DNA from: JADGGV01 sp035715725
Lineage (GTDB): Bacteria; Gemmatimonadota; Gemmatimonadetes; Longimicrobiales; RSA9
Direction: 5' to 3'
Assembly: GCA_035715725.1 (NCBI GenBank)
Contig: DASTKT010000178.1
Span: forward strand, 1 to 44,383
Length of the DNA stretch: 44,383 nt
Both the position numbers and the translations under genes were made by a program. The notes below the pieces were generated by a model. It was given only the letters and a program-made list of their open reading frames with translations, made no database searches and was not told where the DNA came from. This document shows positions 16,567 to 24,668 of the stretch, piece by piece (position 1 is the stretch's first letter; each line of letters starts with the position of its first letter).

Positions 16567-17576
16567 CGCGCTCCTCCGTCTCGAGCGGGGCGGCCGCGCC
16601 GTCCGCGCCGGCACCGAGCCGCCCGGTGGGTCGCCGCCCGCGCCCCGCGCAAGCTCCGCGCCTTCCCGCGGGCGCAGGCGGCATCCGCGGCGACCGCCGA
16701 GGCAGGCGCGCAACTGCGGGACAACTGCGGGACAACTGCGGAGCGGGCGGGGACTGCGGGTGGGGGCGGGGATCATCACAACTCCAGGTCCGACGGCGGG
16801 TGGGGGCGGGGACTGCGGGCCGGGGCGAGCGCGGGCCCACGGCGGGTCCAACGGCGGTCGGGGGCGGGGAACTCGAGGTGCCATGTTCGGGTCCCGCCCA
16901 CGGCCGAGGAGTGGACCCGTGCGGCTCGACCGGATACGCGGGGGCCGGGCGGCCGAGGCGCCCCGCTCGGGTCGGCTCCTTCCGACCGAAGGGGAAGAGC
17001 GCGGCCGACGTGATCGCGAGAGAAGAAGCGAACGGGAAGCGAGCCGTCGTGCGGCGGCGGGGGAGCCGGCGCGTCCTCACCGAGCGGGACGTCCGCAAGG
17101 CCCGGGACCTTGCCGGCGCGTGCGTGGGCATGCCGACGCCCGCCAGCCTCGCCCGGGAGGAGCGAGCGGACCCGTGAAGCGCGCCCCGCCCCCGCCCGAA
17201 GTGCCCCCGTAGTGGGCCCGCGCTCGCGCCCGCGCCTGCCCTCGCCCGCAGTATGCGCCCCCACCCGCCGTTGGACCCGGAGTTGTCGCCACCCGCCCTC
17301 GCCCGCAGTACCGGCTCCCGCCCGCCGTTGGACCCGGAGTTGTCGCCACCCGCGCCCCCGCCCCCACCCGCCGTCCCCCCGCGGCCCACGGCACGAAGAT
17401 CGCCGCACGCCTCCGTTCGACCCCGCGGCCGCGCGCCGGCCGTCCGGGTGACTGGCCGGTTCGCGCCACATGAGGGTATCGCGCCGCTCGCGTGTCTCTT
17501 AGGGTGAGGCCAGCACCCGGCGCCGAACGTATCGGACCGCCGGCTGACCGGACCACGGAGACAAAGGACCCGCCGG
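16567..17576. repeat. 1-kb spacer with inverted G-rich repeat clusters
   Basis: Left cluster, about 16735-16870: GGCGGGTGGGGGCGGGGACTG-type units with AACTCCAGGTCCGACGGCGGG. Right cluster, about 17195-17355: the same units in opposite orientation, including two direct copies of CCGCCGTTGGACCCGGAGTT (17266 and 17322) each followed by GTCGCCACCCGC. The blocks GCGAGCGCGGGCCCAC and ACTGCGGGC match between the arms. The 16880-17190 core holds a possible 88-codon reading frame (16911-17177) that I do not accept as a gene. Runs of four to five G on one strand could form G-quadruplexes. Confidence 0.65.
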
Positions 17577-20500
17577 ATGCCGTCCTTCACCCTTCGAGCC
17601 GCGAGCCTGCCGCGCCTGCTCCTCTTCGCGCTGGCGGCGCTCCCCTTCGCGTCGTCGCCCGCCTCGGCGCAGTACTTCGGCCGCAACAAGGTCCAGTACG
17701 AGACCTTCGACTGGAAGGTGATGACGACGCCGCACTACAAGATCCACTACTACCCCGACGAGAAGGAGCTGGTGGGCGACGCCGCCCGCATGGCCGAGCG
17801 CTGGAACACGCGCCTGACCCAGCTCTTCCAGTACAAGCTGAGCGAGGTCAAGCCGATCATCTTCTTCGCGAACCATCCCGACTTCGAGCAGAACAACCTG
17901 AGCGGCGTCAGCCAGGGGGTCGGTGGGTTCACGGAGCCGCTGCGCACCCGGCTCGTCATGCCGTTCACCGGCATCTACGCCGACGAGGACCACGTGCTCG
18001 GCCACGAGATGGTCCACGTCTACCAGTACGACATCGCCACCTCCCGCCTCGGCGGCGGGCTGAACGCGATGGAGCGGCTCCCCGGCTGGATGATCGAGGG
18101 GATGGCGGAGTACCTCTCGCTCGGGCGCGAGGACCCGCTCACCGCCATGTGGATGCGGGATGCGGCGCTGACCGGCAAGCTCCCCACGCTGAAGCAGCTC
18201 AACTCGGACGACCCGCGCTACTTCCCGTACCGCTACGGCGAGGCGCTGTGGGCGTACATCGGCGGCCGCTGGGGCGACCGCTCCGTCGCCGAGGTCTATC
18301 GCTTCTCGCTGCGCGAGGGGCCGGAGCAGGCCATCCGGCGCGTGCTCGGCATCAGCTCCGAGCAGCTCGGCCGCGACTGGCTGACGGCCGTGCGCTCGAC
18401 CTACCTCCCGCTCGTCGAGGGGCGCGCCCGCCCCGGCGACATGGCCAAGCGCATCCTCGGCAAGGAGAAGCCCGAGGACATGAACGTCGGCCCCGAGCTG
18501 AGCCCCGACGGCAAGTACATCGCCTACTTCGGGCTGCACGACCTCTTCTCGATCGACCTGCTCCTCGCCGATGCCGAGAGCGGCAAGATCATCCGCCGCC
18601 TCGCCAGCCCCACGAACATCCGCGACGTCGACGACATCAGCTTCGTCTATTCCGCCGGCAGCTTCTCGCCCGACGGGAAGAAGTTCGCGTTCGTCGTCTA
18701 CGCCGACGGCGACAACCAGCTCGCCATCGTGGACGTGGCCACCGGCCACTTCGACCGGCGCATCGACGTGAAGGGCGTCGGCGAGATCACGAGCCCGGCC
18801 TGGTCGCCGGACGGCTCGCGCATCGCGTTCTCCGGCTCCAAGGGCGGCATCAGCGACCTCTACATGGTCGACGCCGGCAAGGGCGGCAGCGTCGAGCAGC
18901 TCACGAACGACCGCTACGGCGACGTGCACCCCGCGTGGTCGCCCGACGGCCGCACGATCGCGTTCGCGTCCGACCGTGCCGGCACCGACTTCAACAACCT
19001 GTCCTACTCGCCGATGCGCATCGCGCTCCTCGACATCGAGACCAGCACCGTGCGCGTGCTCCCCGGCTTCGCCGAGGGGAAGCACATCAACCCGCAGTTC
19101 TCGGCGGACGGCAAGAGCATCTACTTCATCTCCGACCACGACGGCTTCGCCGACCTCTACCGGCAGGAGCTCGCGGGCGGCCAGATCTTCCGCATCACCC
19201 ACCTGGCCACCGGCGTGAGCGGCATCACCGCCCTCTCGCCCGCGCTCTCCGTCGCGCGCCAGACCGGCCGCCTGGCCTTCTCCGTCTTCGGCAACGGCGG
19301 CTACGACGTCTACTCGCTCGAGGCGCAGGAGGCGCAGGGCACGCCGCTCCCCGCCGCGCTCGTCGCCGACAACTCCGAGGCCGCCGAGAAGGCCGCCGCG
19401 GACAACACCGCCGGCGTGCTCGCCCCCGTCGAGGCGCGCCAGTCCAGCACCGTCGTATCGTACCTGCGCGACCCGCTCCGCGGGCTCCCGGCGCCCGAGA
19501 CGACGTTCGCCACGACGCAGTACCACTCCGCGCTCAAGCTCGACTACCTGTCGCAGCCCAGCGTCGGCGTCGGCACCAGCGCCGGCTTCGGCACGTTCGT
19601 CGGCGGCGGCATCGCCGCCTACTTCGGCGACATGCTCGGCAACCAGACCGTCGCCGCGACGATCCAGGCCAACGGCCAGCTCCAGGACATCGGCGGCGAG
19701 GCGTTCTACCTCAACTCCGCCCACCGCTGGAACTGGCTCGTCGGCGCCGGCCACATCCCGTACCTCACGGGCTACACCGACGTCGTGCCGAACGACGACC
19801 CGAGCCAGCCGGGCGACGCCATCATCCGCCAGCACCTCATGCGGATCTTCATCGACCAGGCGCAGCTCGCCGTGCAGTACCCCTTCTCCCAGACGCGCCG
19901 CGTCGAGTTCTCCGGCGGCTACACCCACTACGGCTTCTCCTCCCAGGTGTACCGCTACTTCGCGCTCGGCAACACCATCGTCGGCCAGGACCGCCAGGAC
20001 GACCCGGCGTTCGACTACCCGAGCTTCCACACGTTCACCGCCGGGGCCGCCTACGTCGGCGACTACTCGTTCTTCGGCTTCACCTCCCCGATCATGGGCG
20101 GCCGCTACCGCTTCGAGGTCTCGCCCACCGTCGGCACCATGAACTACGAGTCCATCCTCGCCGACGTGCGACGCTACTTCTTCAAGAACCCGTTCACCTT
20201 CGCCGTTCGCGGCCTCCACTACGGCCGCTACGGCACCGGCGCCGCCGACTCGCTCCTGACACCGCTCTTCCTCGGCTACCCGACGCTCGTCCGCGGCTAC
20301 GAGAGCGGCAACTTCGACGGCTCCGAGTGCAGCGGAAATCCGAATTCCTCCGACGGCTGTCCCGAGTTCAACCGGCTGCTCGGCAGCCGCGTCGCCGTCT
20401 TCAACGCCGAGCTCCGCTTCCCGCTCTTCGGCGTGCCGCAGTACGGGCTCATCCACTTCCCGTTCCTCCCCACGGAGATCGCGCCCTTCTTCGACGCCGG

Positions 20501-20714
20501 CCTCGCCTGGGGCCCCGTCGCCGGCCTGCCGAACTCCGACCCGAAGCTCCTCTTCGCCACCCGCAGCGCGGACCGCGTCCCCGTCTTCAGCACCGGCGTC
20601 TCCGCGCGCTTCAACGTCCTCGGCGCCCTCGTCGCCGAGGTCTACTACGCCTACCCCTTCCAGCGCCCCGACAAGGGCGCCCACTGGGGCGTCAACATCT
20701 CGCCCGGGTGGTGA
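17577..20714 (+). CDS. secreted metalloprotease-like / TolB-propeller / beta-barrel fusion protein
   Basis: 1045 residues, exported by an N-terminal signal peptide (cleavage near ASAQ, residue 32). Residues 45-230 form a gluzincin (peptidase MA-like) domain with HEMVH at 143-147 and WMIEGMAEYL at 171-180 supplying the third ligand. Residues about 290-560 contain PD40/TolB-like blades (LSPDGKYIAYF, AWSPDGSRIAFSGS, AWSPDGRTIAFASD, FSADGKSIYFISD). The last 400 residues are beta-barrel-like, with alternating aromatic strands, and resemble the surface antigen D15/BamA class. AAAGGA at 17563-17568 sets the start. It is probably outer-membrane anchored; substrate unknown. Confidence 0.88.
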   Translation: MPSFTLRAASLPRLLLFALAALPFASSPASAQYFGRNKVQYETFDWKVMTTPHYKIHYYPDEKELVGDAARMAERWNTRLTQLFQYKLSEVKPIIFFANHPDFEQNNLSGVSQGVGGFTEPLRTRLVMPFTGIYADEDHVLGHEMVHVYQYDIATSRLGGGLNAMERLPGWMIEGMAEYLSLGREDPLTAMWMRDAALTGKLPTLKQLNSDDPRYFPYRYGEALWAYIGGRWGDRSVAEVYRFSLREGPEQAIRRVLGISSEQLGRDWLTAVRSTYLPLVEGRARPGDMAKRILGKEKPEDMNVGPELSPDGKYIAYFGLHDLFSIDLLLADAESGKIIRRLASPTNIRDVDDISFVYSAGSFSPDGKKFAFVVYADGDNQLAIVDVATGHFDRRIDVKGVGEITSPAWSPDGSRIAFSGSKGGISDLYMVDAGKGGSVEQLTNDRYGDVHPAWSPDGRTIAFASDRAGTDFNNLSYSPMRIALLDIETSTVRVLPGFAEGKHINPQFSADGKSIYFISDHDGFADLYRQELAGGQIFRITHLATGVSGITALSPALSVARQTGRLAFSVFGNGGYDVYSLEAQEAQGTPLPAALVADNSEAAEKAAADNTAGVLAPVEARQSSTVVSYLRDPLRGLPAPETTFATTQYHSALKLDYLSQPSVGVGTSAGFGTFVGGGIAAYFGDMLGNQTVAATIQANGQLQDIGGEAFYLNSAHRWNWLVGAGHIPYLTGYTDVVPNDDPSQPGDAIIRQHLMRIFIDQAQLAVQYPFSQTRRVEFSGGYTHYGFSSQVYRYFALGNTIVGQDRQDDPAFDYPSFHTFTAGAAYVGDYSFFGFTSPIMGGRYRFEVSPTVGTMNYESILADVRRYFFKNPFTFAVRGLHYGRYGTGAADSLLTPLFLGYPTLVRGYESGNFDGSECSGNPNSSDGCPEFNRLLGSRVAVFNAELRFPLFGVPQYGLIHFPFLPTEIAPFFDAGLAWGPVAGLPNSDPKLLFATRSADRVPVFSTGVSARFNVLGALVAEVYYAYPFQRPDKGAHWGVNISPGW

Positions 20715-20731
20715 CGGGCGGAATTGCACAC

Positions 20732-20774
20732 ACGGGCCCGGGCGCCAGGTCGCGCCCGGGCCCGTCCGCTTTTT
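20732..20774 (+). terminator. intrinsic terminator after the protease gene
   Basis: A perfect 13-bp stem, ACGGGCCCGGGCG (20732-20744) with its complement at 20753-20765, an 8-nt loop and then CCGCTTTTT. It begins 18 nt after the stop codon at 20714, as expected for a Rho-independent terminator. A near-identical hairpin recurs at 22189-22232. Confidence 0.85.
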
Positions 20775-21162
20775 CGATCTCGATGTCGAGCGCGATCTCG
20801 ATCTCGTCCGTAGAGGTTTCGAGCCCGAGCCCAGCGCCGCCGGCGCAGAGCCCGCGCCCGGTTTCCCGTCACGTCCGCGGGCGCGCGAATGCCCGAATTC
20901 ATCACACGAAGGCACGAAGCCGCGGAGCGGGAGAACGCGAGCTGGACGTCGACGCCTGCGCCTGCGTTCCCGAATCCCGAATACGTGAACGTGTCCGATC
21001 CCGTCTCCGTATCCGGCCGTAGACGTGGCCGGGGCCGGGCCCGTATTCGTCCACGCGACGACGCAGTACGCGGGCGCGGACGTTCACGTTCACGGGCACG
21101 TTCACGAGGACGGGTCCGGGCCGCCGCTGACGCTCTCCCGTTCCCGCCTCGTACCCGCCCGG

Positions 21163-21191
21163 TTGTCGCCGTGACCACCCGTGACTACCTT
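21163..21191 (+). promoter_or_regulatory. candidate leaderless promoter/operator of the toxin-antitoxin pair
   Basis: TTGTCG (21163-21168), a 17-nt spacer and TACCTT (21186-21191) precede the ATG at 21197 by five bases, suggesting a leaderless mRNA. Two tandem 10-bp direct repeats, CGTGACCACC and CGTGACTACC (21170-21189, 9/10 identical), lie over the spacer and -10. They are a plausible operator for autoregulation by the antitoxin, as is usual for Phd/YefM proteins. Motif-based. Confidence 0.4.
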
Positions 21192-21196
21192 CCACC

Positions 21197-21508
21197 ATGC
21201 GCGTGGTCGGAATCAAGCAGCTCAAGGCCAGGCTCTCGGAGTACCTGCGCGACGTGCGCCGGGGCGAGGTCTTCCTCGTCACCGACCGCGACGAGGTCGT
21301 GGCCGAGCTGCGCCCGCCGCGGCCGGGTGCGCTCCCCGAGGAGGAGCGCGGCCGGGATCTCCTCGAGCTCCTGGTCGAGACCGGCGAAGTCGCGCCTCCC
21401 CGGCTGCCGAAGGGCGATTGGGTCTGGAAGCCGACCGGCGCGGGGCTGCCCGCGACTCAGGTCGACGAGCTCCTCGATTGGCTGCGCGCGGATCGGGACG
21501 CGAGCTGA
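21197..21508 (+). CDS. Phd/YefM-type antitoxin
   Basis: 103 residues. The N-terminal Phd/YefM DNA-binding fold is clear: VGIKQLKARLSEYLRDVRRG, then EVFLVTDRDEVVAEL. The C-terminal 60 residues are a toxin-neutralising tail (LPKGDWVWKPTGAGLP). It would bind and inhibit the PIN toxin encoded next to it and repress their shared promoter. Its stop codon (21506-21508) is directly followed by the toxin GTG, so translation is coupled. Confidence 0.9.
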   Translation: MRVVGIKQLKARLSEYLRDVRRGEVFLVTDRDEVVAELRPPRPGALPEEERGRDLLELLVETGEVAPPRLPKGDWVWKPTGAGLPATQVDELLDWLRADRDAS

Positions 21509-21922
21509 GTGGCCGCCGTCCTCTACCTCGACACCTCCGCCGTGCTCCGCGCCGTGCTCGAGCCCGGCCTCTCCCCGGACGCAGAGCGGCGGATCGGCGA
21601 GGCCCGCGTCCTGATCACGTCCCGCCTCGCCCTCGTCGAGAGCGCCCGCGCGCTGCTGCGCATCCGGCAGGACGGGCGCCTGTCGGAGGAGGCGCTCGCC
21701 GACGCCGCCCGGGAGATCGATGCCGTCTGGGCCCGCTGCGCGGTCTGGGAATTGACTCGTCCGGTGTGCGAGTTCGCCGCCCAGGTGGCGCCGCTCAAGG
21801 CGCTGCGCGCGCTCGACGCCCTCCACCTGGCCACCTACCTGCTCGCGCGCCGACGCCTCGGCGACGAGGTCGAGCTGCTCACCATGGACCGTCGTCTCGC
21901 GGAGGCGGCGGCGTCGATCTGA
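21509..21922 (+). CDS. PIN-domain ribonuclease toxin (VapC family)
   Basis: 137-residue PIN nuclease. The acidic metal-binding residues expected in VapC are present: Asp8 (YLDTSAV), Glu44 (LALVESARALL), Asp103 (LDALHLAT) and Asp127 (TMDRRL). It would cleave RNA, commonly tRNA or rRNA in characterised family members, when free of antitoxin. It starts with GTG immediately after the antitoxin stop. The pair lies between direct repeat copies (see findings), a sign of mobility. Confidence 0.9.
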   Translation: MAAVLYLDTSAVLRAVLEPGLSPDAERRIGEARVLITSRLALVESARALLRIRQDGRLSEEALADAAREIDAVWARCAVWELTRPVCEFAAQVAPLKALRALDALHLATYLLARRRLGDEVELLTMDRRLAEAAASI

Positions 21923-22188
21923 GTCTCCGGGCGCCTTCGCACCGACTCGAACGGCATTTCACACGAAGACGCGGGGCCACGAAGACGACATTCGAACGAT
22001 ACCGGCAAAACCCTCACGAGTGACGCTCATGGCCGTGCGCCGCGACTGGGCCTCCGCCGGTAATGACCTCGAGCGCAGGTGCGTTCCCCGGCCCGGACGA
22101 AACCGCCCGGCGACTCTCCCCTCCGCGGCTCCGACCGCCTCGCGAACGGTTGCGTGAGCCGGCGGACCCGGACCAGGTTCGGGGACAT

Positions 22189-22232
22189 GGACGGGCCCGG
22201 GCGCAAGGTCGCGCCCGGGCCCGTCCGCTTTT
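22189..22232 (+). terminator. intrinsic-terminator-like hairpin, copy 2
   Basis: Perfect 15-bp stem, GGACGGGCCCGGGCG (22189-22203) with 22212-22226, an 8-nt loop CAAGGTCG and a short T4 tract. It is the same hairpin as at 20732 with one loop change, in the same orientation. It is about 270 nt downstream of vapC, so it may end that transcript or simply be part of a repeat. Confidence 0.6.
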
Positions 22233-22539
22233 CCGAGCCCGAGCCCAGCCCCGCCGGCGCAGAGCCCGAGCCCGAGCCCGATCTCGCGCCCGGTGTTCGC
22301 CTGGCGGCCGCCGAGGCCGGCGAACGGAAATCGTTCACAGGGAGCACACGGAGGGACGGGAGAGTCGGCGGGCGCTGGACGCCCGCCGCGGAGCGCATTG
22401 TCCTTTCCCGCGTAACCCGCCGGCGGCGCTCCGCCCGGTCCGCCAGCGGCACGCTCGGCAGCGGCCCGGCCGAGTGGAAGCCCATCGGCTCCCATTGCCC
22501 CCGGCCCGCCGGCGCGCGCGTTCCGCGCCGTCGCCAGTC

Positions 22540-22568
22540 TTGCACTCCTCCTTCGTCGCGCGTACCGT
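22540..22568 (+). promoter_or_regulatory. weak candidate promoter for the uptake locus
   Basis: TTGCAC (22540-22545), 17-nt spacer, TACCGT (22563-22568), about 170 nt upstream of the first hydrolase gene. The palindrome GGTATACC at 22578-22585 would fall in the initially transcribed region. The match is weak. Confidence 0.2.
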
Positions 22569-22741
22569 ACACCATTCGGTATACCATCCCCACAGGCGCA
22601 GGCAGTCGACAGCCGGCCGGGTAGCCGCGGGAGCGTGCGCGGGAGCGCGTCGCTACGCGAACGGGCCGGGAGCGACGGCCGCCGCCCCGTCGGCGTACAC
22701 TCGCCGGAGCCGCCCTACCGGCCCGCCAACCGAGGAGAACC

Positions 22742-24652
22742 ATGCGCCCGCGGATTCGTTTCCCCATCCGGCTCCGACTGGTCGCGCTCGCCCTCGTGCT
22801 CGTGTCGGCGCGTCCGGCCGCGGCGCAGGAGCCGGCGTTCGACGTTCGCGCGCACTACGCGAAGTCGGATCACATGGTGCCGATGCGCGACGGCGTGAAG
22901 CTCTTCACGATCGTCTACGCGCCGCGCGACACGACGCAGCGCTACCCGATCCTCCTGCTGCGCACGCCGTACTCGATCCCTCCCTACGAGCCGGAGGTCT
23001 ACCGGAAGGTGCTGGGTCCGTCCGCGGAGTTCGACCGGGCGGGCTACATCTTCGTCTTCCAGGATGCGCGCGGGAAGTTCCGCTCGGAGGGCGAGTTCGA
23101 GGTGTCGAAGCCGTTCAAGGCGGTGAAGCGGGGCCCGACCGACACGGACGAGAGCTCCGACACCTACGACACGATCGACTGGCTGCTGAAGAACGTCCCG
23201 GGGCACAACGGGCGGGTGGGGATGTGGGGGATCTCCTACCCGGGGTGGCAGACGGTGCTGGGGATGATGGAGCCGCACCCCGCGCTCAAGGCCGCCTCGC
23301 CGCAGGCCTCGCCGTCGGACCAGTTCATCGGCGACGATTTCCACCACAACGGCGCGTTCCGGCTGATGTACGCGTTCAGCTGGCTGGCGGGGAACGCGCG
23401 GGTGCGGACGGCGCAGACGACGACGCGGGGGCCGGCCTTCGATTACGGCACGCCGGACGGGTACCGCTTCTTCATGGAGGCGGGGTCGGCGCGGGCCATC
23501 GATTCGCTGTACTTCCGCGGCCAGGTGCCGTCGTGGACGGACTTCCTGAAGCATCCGGACTACGACGCGTTCTGGAAATCGCAGGCGCTGCTGAAGGACC
23601 TGCGGACGGTGCCGGCCGACCTCCCGATCCTGAACGTGGCCGGCTGGTTCGACGCCGAGGACTTCTACGGTCCGACGAGCATCTACTACCAGCTCGAGAA
23701 GAACCATCCGCGGAATCGGAGCACGCTCGTCGTCGGCCCCTGGCGCCACGGCGGCTGGAACAGCATGCCCGGGGACGAGCTGGGCGACATCCGCTTCGGC
23801 TCCGCGACGGGACGCTACTTCCAGACGGAGGTGCAGTTCCCGTTCTTCGAGCATTACCTGAAGGACCGGGGGAGCTGGACGTCGCCGGAGGCGGTGGTGT
23901 TCGAGACGGGGGCGAACGCCTGGCACACGTTCGACGCCTGGCCGCCGAAGGAGGCGACCGCGCGCAACCTCTACTTCCGGCCGGACGGCCGGCTTTCCTT
24001 CGACCCGCCAAGCGCCGCCGGCTACGACGAGTACGTCCACGACCCGGCCAAGCCCGTTCCGTTCAGCGCCGAGACGCGCACGACGCAGGGACACCTGTGG
24101 ATGATCGAGGACCAGCGCTTCGCGTCGACGCGCCCGGACGTGCTGGTCTACGAGACGGAGCCGCTGGAGTCGGACGTGACGATCGCGGGGCCGGTGCGGG
24201 CGAGCCTGGACGTCTCGACGAGCGGCACGGACGCGGACTGGATCGTCAAGCTGATCGACGTGCTCCCCGGGGATACGCCGGACAACGAGCCGAACCCGGC
24301 GGGCGTGCGCATGGGGCACTTCCAGATGCTGCTCGCGGGCGAGGTCTTCCGGTCGAAGTACCGGAAGAGCTTCGAGAAGCCGGTGCCGATGGTGCCGGGG
24401 CAGGTGACGCCCATCGAGTTCGACCTGCACGACAAATACCACACGTTCCGGAAAGGGCACCGGATCATGGTGCAGGTGCAGAGCAGCTGGTTCCCGGTGA
24501 TCGACCGGAATCCCGGGAAGTTCATGGACATCTACGAGGCGCGGCCATCCGATTTCCGCAAGACGACGCAGCGCGTCTACCGCTCGCCGCGCTATCCGTC
24601 CCACCTCGTGCTGACCGTGCTGAAGCCGCGCGTGGCCGAGACCAACCCCTAG
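22742..24652 (+). CDS. CocE/NonD family (S15-like) alpha/beta hydrolase, secreted
   Basis: 636 residues with a Sec signal peptide (cut near AAAQE, residue 30). The CocE/X-Pro dipeptidyl-peptidase fold is shown by MRDGVKLFTIVYAP, the nucleophile elbow GISYPGW with Ser165, the acid in AGWFDAEDFYGP near Asp304, and the base in GPWRHGGW with His336. The C-terminal jelly-roll has VTIAGPVRASLDVSTSGTD and HRIMVQVQSSWFPVIDRNP. Members hydrolyse cocaine esters, glutaryl or amino-acid esters, or Xaa-Pro peptides. It begins a locus with SusC/SusD 16 nt downstream, so it probably trims imported or surface substrates. A paralogue lies at 31502. Confidence 0.92.
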   Translation: MRPRIRFPIRLRLVALALVLVSARPAAAQEPAFDVRAHYAKSDHMVPMRDGVKLFTIVYAPRDTTQRYPILLLRTPYSIPPYEPEVYRKVLGPSAEFDRAGYIFVFQDARGKFRSEGEFEVSKPFKAVKRGPTDTDESSDTYDTIDWLLKNVPGHNGRVGMWGISYPGWQTVLGMMEPHPALKAASPQASPSDQFIGDDFHHNGAFRLMYAFSWLAGNARVRTAQTTTRGPAFDYGTPDGYRFFMEAGSARAIDSLYFRGQVPSWTDFLKHPDYDAFWKSQALLKDLRTVPADLPILNVAGWFDAEDFYGPTSIYYQLEKNHPRNRSTLVVGPWRHGGWNSMPGDELGDIRFGSATGRYFQTEVQFPFFEHYLKDRGSWTSPEAVVFETGANAWHTFDAWPPKEATARNLYFRPDGRLSFDPPSAAGYDEYVHDPAKPVPFSAETRTTQGHLWMIEDQRFASTRPDVLVYETEPLESDVTIAGPVRASLDVSTSGTDADWIVKLIDVLPGDTPDNEPNPAGVRMGHFQMLLAGEVFRSKYRKSFEKPVPMVPGQVTPIEFDLHDKYHTFRKGHRIMVQVQSSWFPVIDRNPGKFMDIYEARPSDFRKTTQRVYRSPRYPSHLVLTVLKPRVAETNP

Positions 24653-24668
24653 CGTCAGGAGTTCTGCG

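Larger units (their letters stand above)
20715..21196. repeat. 482-bp spacer with terminator, repeat copy 1 and TTCACG-rich inverted repeat
   Basis: After the terminator there is a GATCTCGA-rich stretch, then a 34-bp block at 20821-20854 that is 33/34 identical to 22235-22268. Next is a CACACGAAGGCACGAAG motif (about 20902-20918) of the dispersed family. At about 20980-21000 and 21079-21112, GTGAACGTG units face TTCACGTTCACG units, giving another loose inverted repeat. No gene seen. Confidence 0.65.
21923..22741. repeat. 819-bp spacer with repeat copy 2
   Basis: Contains a CACACGAAG...CCACGAAG motif at about 21960-21985, a hairpin at 22189-22232, a 34-bp block at 22235-22268 matching 20821-20854, and TTCACAGGGAGCACACGGAGG near 22334-22354. 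From 22360 to 22741 I see no gene; a GGTATACC palindrome (22578-22585) and two ACCAT steps could be a protein-binding site. Confidence 0.6.

Noticed and set aside
16911..17177. 88-codon reading frame in the repeat-flanked core
   Set aside because: It has high GC3 and a basic C-terminal half, but no ribosome site, an equally long open frame on the other strand and no recognisable family.
22027..22767. Minus-strand open frame in the spacer before the first CocE gene
   Set aside because: It runs through the hairpin repeat and gives an Arg/Pro/Ala-rich translation with no domain or ribosome site.
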